Origin: an uncultured bacterium
GTDB taxonomy: Bacteria; Bacillota; Clostridia; Lachnospirales; Lachnospiraceae
Assembly: GCA_945871045.1 (NCBI GenBank)
Contig: CAMBUC010000129.1
Location: 1 to 6,188, forward strand
DNA length: 6,188 nucleotides
Direction of reading: 5' to 3'
A model generated the notes under the pieces. That model saw only the letters and a list, made by a program, of their open reading frames with translations. It ran no database searches and had not been told where the DNA came from. This document shows positions 5,831 to 6,188 of this stretch, one piece after another. The position numbers were made by a program, and so were the translations under genes. Numbering within the stretch: position 1 is the first letter of the stretch; each line of letters begins with the position of its first letter.

Positions 5831-6188
5831 ATGGGAAATGTCGATTCAAGAGCCAAAGAGTATTTTTCCGACAACGAGCGGTTTGCGGACTTATGCAATT
5901 ATGTATTATATGACGGCGAACCGGTCATACAGCCAGATTTTTTGGAAGAAAAAGATACAACGGAAGTACTTTCTGTATTTGGTACTGATCAGAAGCAGAT
6001 TCATATCCAGAAATGGAGGGATTTGCTTAAGAGTACTGTCATCCGATCTTTTCAGGGAGTTTGTCTGATCCTGATCGGTGTGGAAGCGCAGGCAGATATC
6101 CACTATGCAATGCCTGTAAAAAATATGATCTACGATGCCCTGAATTATGGCTATCAGGTGAAGGAGGCTGCAAGGAAACATAAGCAGT
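5831..6188 (+). CDS. Rpn family (Transposase_31-like) PD-(D/E)XK nuclease, partial, C-terminus off window
   Basis: An open frame of 119 codons runs from ATG at 5831 to the right edge. GAGAGG lies 9 bases upstream and a consensus promoter further up. The N-terminus has FSDNERFADLCNYVLYDGEPVI (residues 12-33), followed by DTTE (42-45) and QKWRDLLK (60-67). The stretch at 79-101 has GVEAQADIHYAMPVKN and then MIYD, which corresponds to the E-x-Q ... MP(L/F)R ... Y region of Rpn/Transposase_31 proteins, so Glu85 and Gln87 are likely active-site residues and Asp20 may contribute. Members such as E. coli RpnA are DNA endonucleases that promote RecA-independent recombination, and many clostridial genomes carry several copies. 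The family usually runs to about 300 residues, so over half is missing. No transposon ends are visible on this side. The assignment rests on remembered family motifs and has not been searched. Confidence 0.75.
   Translation, partial: MGNVDSRAKEYFSDNERFADLCNYVLYDGEPVIQPDFLEEKDTTEVLSVFGTDQKQIHIQKWRDLLKSTVIRSFQGVCLILIGVEAQADIHYAMPVKNMIYDALNYGYQVKEAARKHKQ

Noticed and set aside
5739..6068. 109-codon plus-strand frame across the Rpn-like gene
   Set aside because: It begins inside the predicted promoter, before the -10, lacks a ribosome binding site, and overlaps out of frame the edge gene at 5831 that has family motifs, a ribosome binding site and a promoter.
1..6188. CRISPR array, tRNA, rRNA or IS ends
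   Set aside because: No regularly spaced repeats, no cloverleaf with an anticodon, no rRNA stretch, and no paired terminal inverted repeats with target duplications were seen.

Overview
The window reads like a chromosomal segment from a mid-GC Firmicute of class Clostridia, most likely a Lachnospiraceae-type gut anaerobe. This is inferred from protein style (LanFEG-like transporter, matching sensor kinase, Rpn/Transposase_31-like protein), purine-rich ribosome binding sites and near-consensus sigma-A promoters. No rRNA, tRNA or other marker gene is present to confirm it.

Left part (1-2148, minus strand): a three-gene ABC exporter operon of the lantibiotic-immunity / antimicrobial-peptide-resistance type. 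It holds one ATPase with an E-loop in place of the Q-loop, followed by two ABC-2 permeases; the last runs off the left edge. The genes are tightly packed (an ATGA overlap, then a 4-base gap).

Middle (2149-4399): a 201-bp divergent control region, then on the plus strand an OmpR-family response regulator and a sensor histidine kinase whose frames overlap. The transporter promoter has a good -35/-10 pair. Immediately upstream of its -35 lie three copies of an AAGGTT-like hexamer at exact 11-bp spacing, the geometry expected of an OmpR-type activator site. The likely circuit is: kinase senses a peptide antibiotic, regulator is phosphorylated, regulator binds the triple repeat, exporter is made. 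No lantibiotic precursor or modification gene is in the window, so this looks like a stand-alone resistance module of the CprABC-CprRK kind, not producer self-immunity.

Right part (4400-6188): a 12-bp-stem terminator separates the kinase from a convergent cation diffusion facilitator gene (4473-5378, minus) with an HxxxD/HxxxD metal site that suggests zinc. Its promoter carries a perfect palindrome between -35 and -10 and a potentially structured leader. A 452-bp intergenic stretch follows. It ends with a consensus promoter and the start of an Rpn-family (PD-(D/E)XK nuclease / Transposase_31-like) gene that runs off the right edge.

Nothing here is clearly a new biological system. The most testable features are the triple-repeat operator, the palindrome inside the efflux promoter, and the edge nuclease gene with its leader hairpin.
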